Assembly: GCF_000244975.1 (NCBI RefSeq)
Contig: NZ_CM001440.1
Span: 2,402,325-2,466,324, forward strand
From: Saccharomonospora cyanea NA-134
GTDB taxonomy: Bacteria; Actinomycetota; Actinomycetes; Mycobacteriales; Pseudonocardiaceae
Direction: 5' to 3'
Length of the DNA stretch: 64,000 nt
Under the pieces are notes generated by a model. That model worked only from the letters and a program-made list of their open reading frames with translations, did no database searches and was not told where the DNA came from. This document shows, piece by piece, positions 61,850 through 64,000 of this stretch; within the stretch, counting starts at the first letter, position 1, and each line of letters starts with the position of its first letter. The position numbers and the translations under genes were made by a program.

Positions 61850-62587
61850 ATGTCTTCCGTCCCCGAAGGTTCGGCCGGGCCCGCCGACGGGCCCCTGGCC
61901 AACGACTACGACACCTTCGCCGAGGCGTACACGGTGGAGAACGAGGACAGCCTCATCAACGCCTACTACGCGCGACCCGCGATCATGGACCTGGCCGGGG
62001 AGGTGGCCGGTCGGCGGATTCTCGACGTCGGCTGCGGTTCCGGTCCCCTGTTCGCCGCGCTGCGTGAGCGGGGCGCCATCGTGGCCGGCTTCGACTCCAG
62101 CGCGAAGATGGTGGAGTTGGCCCGGCGAAGGCTCGGTGCCGACGCGGACCTGCGGGTCGCCGATCTGGGCAGGCCGCTGCCGTTTCCCGGCGGCGCGTTC
62201 GACGACGTCGTCGCGTCCCTGGTGCTGCACTACCTGCGGGACTGGACCGCACCGCTGGCCGAGTTGCGGCGTGTGCTGCGACCCGGCGGCCGACTGATCG
62301 CCTCCGTCAACCACCCCTTCGTCTTCAAGCTGGTCCATCCCGACGCCGACTACTTCGCGACCTGCCAGTGGTCCGAGGAGTACACCTTCAACGGCCAGAA
62401 CGCCGTGCTCACCTACTGGCACCGGCCGCTGCACGCGATGACCGACGCCTTCAGCGCCGCCGGGTTCCGCACCGCCGTCGTCAGCGAACCACTCCCAGCG
62501 CCGGGCGCCCACGAGCGGTTTCCCGACGAACTCGCGGCCAAGCCGGCCTTCCTGTGCTTCCTGTTCTTCGTCCTGGAGGCCGTCTGA
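61850..62587 (+). CDS. Class I SAM-dependent methyltransferase (UbiE-like)
   Basis: 245 aa. Motif I ILDVGCGSGPLFAALRERG (about 57-75), acidic loop VAGFDSSAKMVELARRRLG, then DLGRPLPFPGGAFDDVVASLVLHYL and VLRPGGRLIASVNHPF are the methyltransferase_11 pattern. The C-terminal YWHRPLHAMTDAFSAAGFRTAVVSEP occurs in a large actinobacterial subgroup. The acceptor is unknown. No ribosome site is evident, so translation may be leaderless. Confidence 0.87.
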   Translation: MSSVPEGSAGPADGPLANDYDTFAEAYTVENEDSLINAYYARPAIMDLAGEVAGRRILDVGCGSGPLFAALRERGAIVAGFDSSAKMVELARRRLGADADLRVADLGRPLPFPGGAFDDVVASLVLHYLRDWTAPLAELRRVLRPGGRLIASVNHPFVFKLVHPDADYFATCQWSEEYTFNGQNAVLTYWHRPLHAMTDAFSAAGFRTAVVSEPLPAPGAHERFPDELAAKPAFLCFLFFVLEAV

Positions 62588-62797
62588 CTGCTGCGCGAAG
62601 CCTCCTGAGGCGACTGCGGTAGGACCAGGAGTTTGTTCGGGCTCCCGCTCACCTGGCCTCAGTGTGTGAATTTGAGCAGCTCCGCGGAGCAGGATCAAGA
62701 CATTCGGGCCGGTCCGGGCGGCACTCGCAAGCCGTCCACCGGGGACGGCAGGTCCTCAGCGCACGGCCAGAGAGGGGTTTTCAGACCCTGCCTCCGC

Positions 62798-62846
62798 ACG
62801 CGCGTCCGCGGTCCGTGTACGGGAGTGCGGACACGCGTGCGAGCGG
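62798..62846 (-). terminator. GCGGACACGC-type hairpin after FMN reductase gene
   Basis: Read on the minus strand after the reductase stop, CGCACGCG-TG-TCCGC (about 62832-62846) pairs with CGCGGACGCGTGCG (about 62798-62811) with a two-base bulge. The same GCGGACACGC core occurs twice at 16369-16399, so it is a recurrent terminator module. Confidence 0.55.
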
Positions 62847-62847
62847 G

Positions 62848-63402
62848 TCAGGCTGCCGCGACGTCGGCGGTGAGCCTGCCGAGCACCTTGTGCAGGCTCT
62901 CGATCACCTCGGTGTCGTTCTCGGGGTGTGTCTCGGCGAAGCGGTTCAGCGAACCGGGGATGGCGAGGGGCTCCTCGTCGACGACCTTGGCTCCCGCGAT
63001 GCCCAAGGCCTTGCGGATCTCCTCCTGCGCCCACACGCCGCCGTACTGCCCGAGTGCGGTGCCGACCACGGCGGTCGGCTTGCCCTGGAGAGCGCCCGCG
63101 CCGTACGGGCGGGAGAGCCAGTCGATCGCGTTCTTCAACACGGCGGGCATCGTGCCGTTGTACTCGGGCGAGAACAGCAGTACCGCGTCGACACCGGAGA
63201 CGGCGGTACGCAACCGGTTCGCGGGCTCGGGCGCGCCTGACTCGGTGTCGAGGTCCTCGTTGTAGAACGGCACCTCGGCGAGCGCGTCGTAGATCTCGAC
63301 GGACACACCGTCGGGCGCGTGCCTGACCGCTGCTTCGGCCAACTGCCGGTTGTGTGAGCCCGCCCGGAGGCTGCCGACGAGCGCGAGAACGCGGATGGAC
63401 AT
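62848..63402 (-). CDS. NADPH-dependent FMN reductase (ChrR/YieF-like)
   Basis: 184 aa from ATG 63402 (GGAG site). MSIRVLALVGSLRAGSHNRQLAEAA carries the phosphate-binding GSLRxxSxN motif, and LLFSPEYNGTMPAVLKNAIDWLSRP is the signature of the NADPH-dependent FMN reductase family of flavodoxin-like quinone/chromate reductases. It probably protects against quinone or oxidative stress. It is divergent from a TetR gene over a 20-bp palindrome and probably controlled by it. Confidence 0.93.
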   Translation of the reverse strand: MSIRVLALVGSLRAGSHNRQLAEAAVRHAPDGVSVEIYDALAEVPFYNEDLDTESGAPEPANRLRTAVSGVDAVLLFSPEYNGTMPAVLKNAIDWLSRPYGAGALQGKPTAVVGTALGQYGGVWAQEEIRKALGIAGAKVVDEEPLAIPGSLNRFAETHPENDTEVIESLHKVLGRLTADVAAA

Positions 63403-63469
63403 CGAAACTCCTGCCTGCTGGAAACGCTGGGGACGTGGCGGCGGCCCTGCGTCGTCACCGCCGTCATAA

Positions 63470-63489
63470 AAACGGACCGTAGTCCGTTT
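63470..63489. promoter_or_regulatory. 20-bp palindromic TetR operator
   Basis: AAACGGAC-CGTA-GTCCGTTT is an exact 8-4-8 inverted repeat midway in the 148-bp gap between the divergent FMN reductase and TetR genes. Size and place are those of a TetR operator acting on both. Confidence 0.75.
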
Positions 63490-63550
63490 CGGGTTTAACA
63501 CCGATCGTCGACAGTGGTCAACAGGACGTGGCCCGGGTTACGCTGCGGGC

Positions 63551-64000
63551 GTGTCCCGACCGTCCCCGTCGCCGAACGCCGCGCCCGAGCGTGCCCCGGA
63601 CGTCCTGCCACTCGTGCCGATCCACGACCACGGACGGCAGCGCGCCGACGCCGTCCGTAACCGGGCCCGGGTCCTCGACGCCGCCATGCGCGTCGCCGCG
63701 CGCCACGGTGCGGGCAACCTCACGATGGACGCCGTCGCGGCGGAGGCGTCGGTCGGCAAGGGCACGGTGTTCCGCCACTTCGGCGACCGCACCGGCCTGC
63801 TGACCGCGTTACTCGACCGGGCCGAACGCGCGTTGCAGGAGGGTTTCCTGAGCGGTCCGCCTCCGCTGGGGCCGGGCGCCGAACCCCGCCTGCGGTTGAC
63901 GGCGTTCGGCTCGGCGGTGTTGCGCCACGAGCAGGAGCACCTGGATCTCTACATCGCCGCGGTGACGGATCCCCACCGGCGGTTCACCGTCCCGGCCCAC
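63551..64000 (+). CDS. TetR-family regulator, 3' end outside window
   Basis: 150 residues visible from GTG 63551. HTH at about 38-85: RVLDAAMRVAARHGAGNLTMDAVAAEASVGKGTVFRHFGDRTGLL. A 30-residue Pro-rich lead precedes it. The ligand domain begins (LTAFGSAVLRHEQEHLDLYIAAV) and is cut by the window edge. It is divergent from the FMN reductase gene and likely represses it through the intervening palindrome, responding to a quinone-like or electrophilic compound (inferred). Confidence 0.9.
   Translation, partial: MSRPSPSPNAAPERAPDVLPLVPIHDHGRQRADAVRNRARVLDAAMRVAARHGAGNLTMDAVAAEASVGKGTVFRHFGDRTGLLTALLDRAERALQEGFLSGPPPLGPGAEPRLRLTAFGSAVLRHEQEHLDLYIAAVTDPHRRFTVPAH

Overview
The window is one contiguous piece of a high-GC actinobacterial chromosome. 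Codon third positions are almost all G or C, and many starts are GTG or preceded by AGGAGG-type sites. Tat-type secreted enzymes, a spore-pigment-like type II polyketide cluster and a Spo0M homologue point to a sporulating mycelial actinomycete. The gene mix suggests Pseudonocardiaceae (Saccharomonospora or Amycolatopsis-like); that placement is inference, since no rRNA is present. No tRNA, rRNA, CRISPR array, IS element or prophage was seen.

Layout. 1-9.4 kb: a NAD(P)-binding oxidoreductase (cut by the window edge) and a DMT exporter divergent from a LysR regulator, a methyltransferase, a Tat-exported M23 peptidase, a secreted M14 carboxypeptidase, a CynX-type MFS transporter, small membrane proteins (DUF3040, DUF5313), an OhrR-like MarR regulator and a VOC protein. 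9.7-14.2 kb: a secreted GH29 fucosidase and a second M14 peptidase. 14.2-25 kb: oxidoreductase, SnoaL-like and HAD genes, a metabolite/H+ symporter, a metallo-beta-lactamase-fold + FAD monooxygenase operon, a YeeE/YedE sulfur transporter, Spo0M, an MmcQ/YjbR protein, an EthD-like protein and an HTH-only LysR. 25.4-29.4 kb: a TrmB/LuxR-type regulator with a leader ORF and strong hairpin, then a secreted GH97 enzyme.

29.6-32.5 kb is a decay zone: a broken phage-holin-superfamily gene and wrecked ureG, ureD and ureC/ureF remnants with frameshifts and deletions; no working urease can come from it. 32.6-38.3 kb is a catabolic-looking cassette: an AcoR/MimR-like activator divergent from amidohydrolase, DUF59 protein, Zn-alcohol dehydrogenase, ABM-domain protein and SDR. 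These resemble the genes that accompany propane-type diiron monooxygenases, but no monooxygenase is here. A ClpS-like gene and a frame-disrupted gene follow, then a C39-like peptidase and htpG.

42.5-45.7 kb is a complete PQQ biosynthesis operon, pqqA-C-D-E-B, including the 31-aa PqqA precursor. Three MarR/TetR regulators separate it from 48.3-54.1 kb, a type II PKS cluster in the whiE/sch/cur order: flavodoxin-like, ABM, SchA/CurD, cupin, KS-alpha, KS-beta, ACP, aromatase, cyclase. 54.1-64 kb: a very large secreted GH29 protein, a Tat-exported PhoD phosphatase operon behind a possible PHO box, an ArsR-GNAT fusion, a methyltransferase, and an FMN reductase divergent from a TetR regulator around a perfect palindrome.

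The most interesting threads are the monooxygenase-less propane-type cassette, an operator-like ATACATC-N-GAT motif shared by the two fucosidase genes, the leader ORF/hairpin in front of the TrmB/LuxR regulator, the unusual metal site of the MBL protein, and the ureC/ureF recombination scar.
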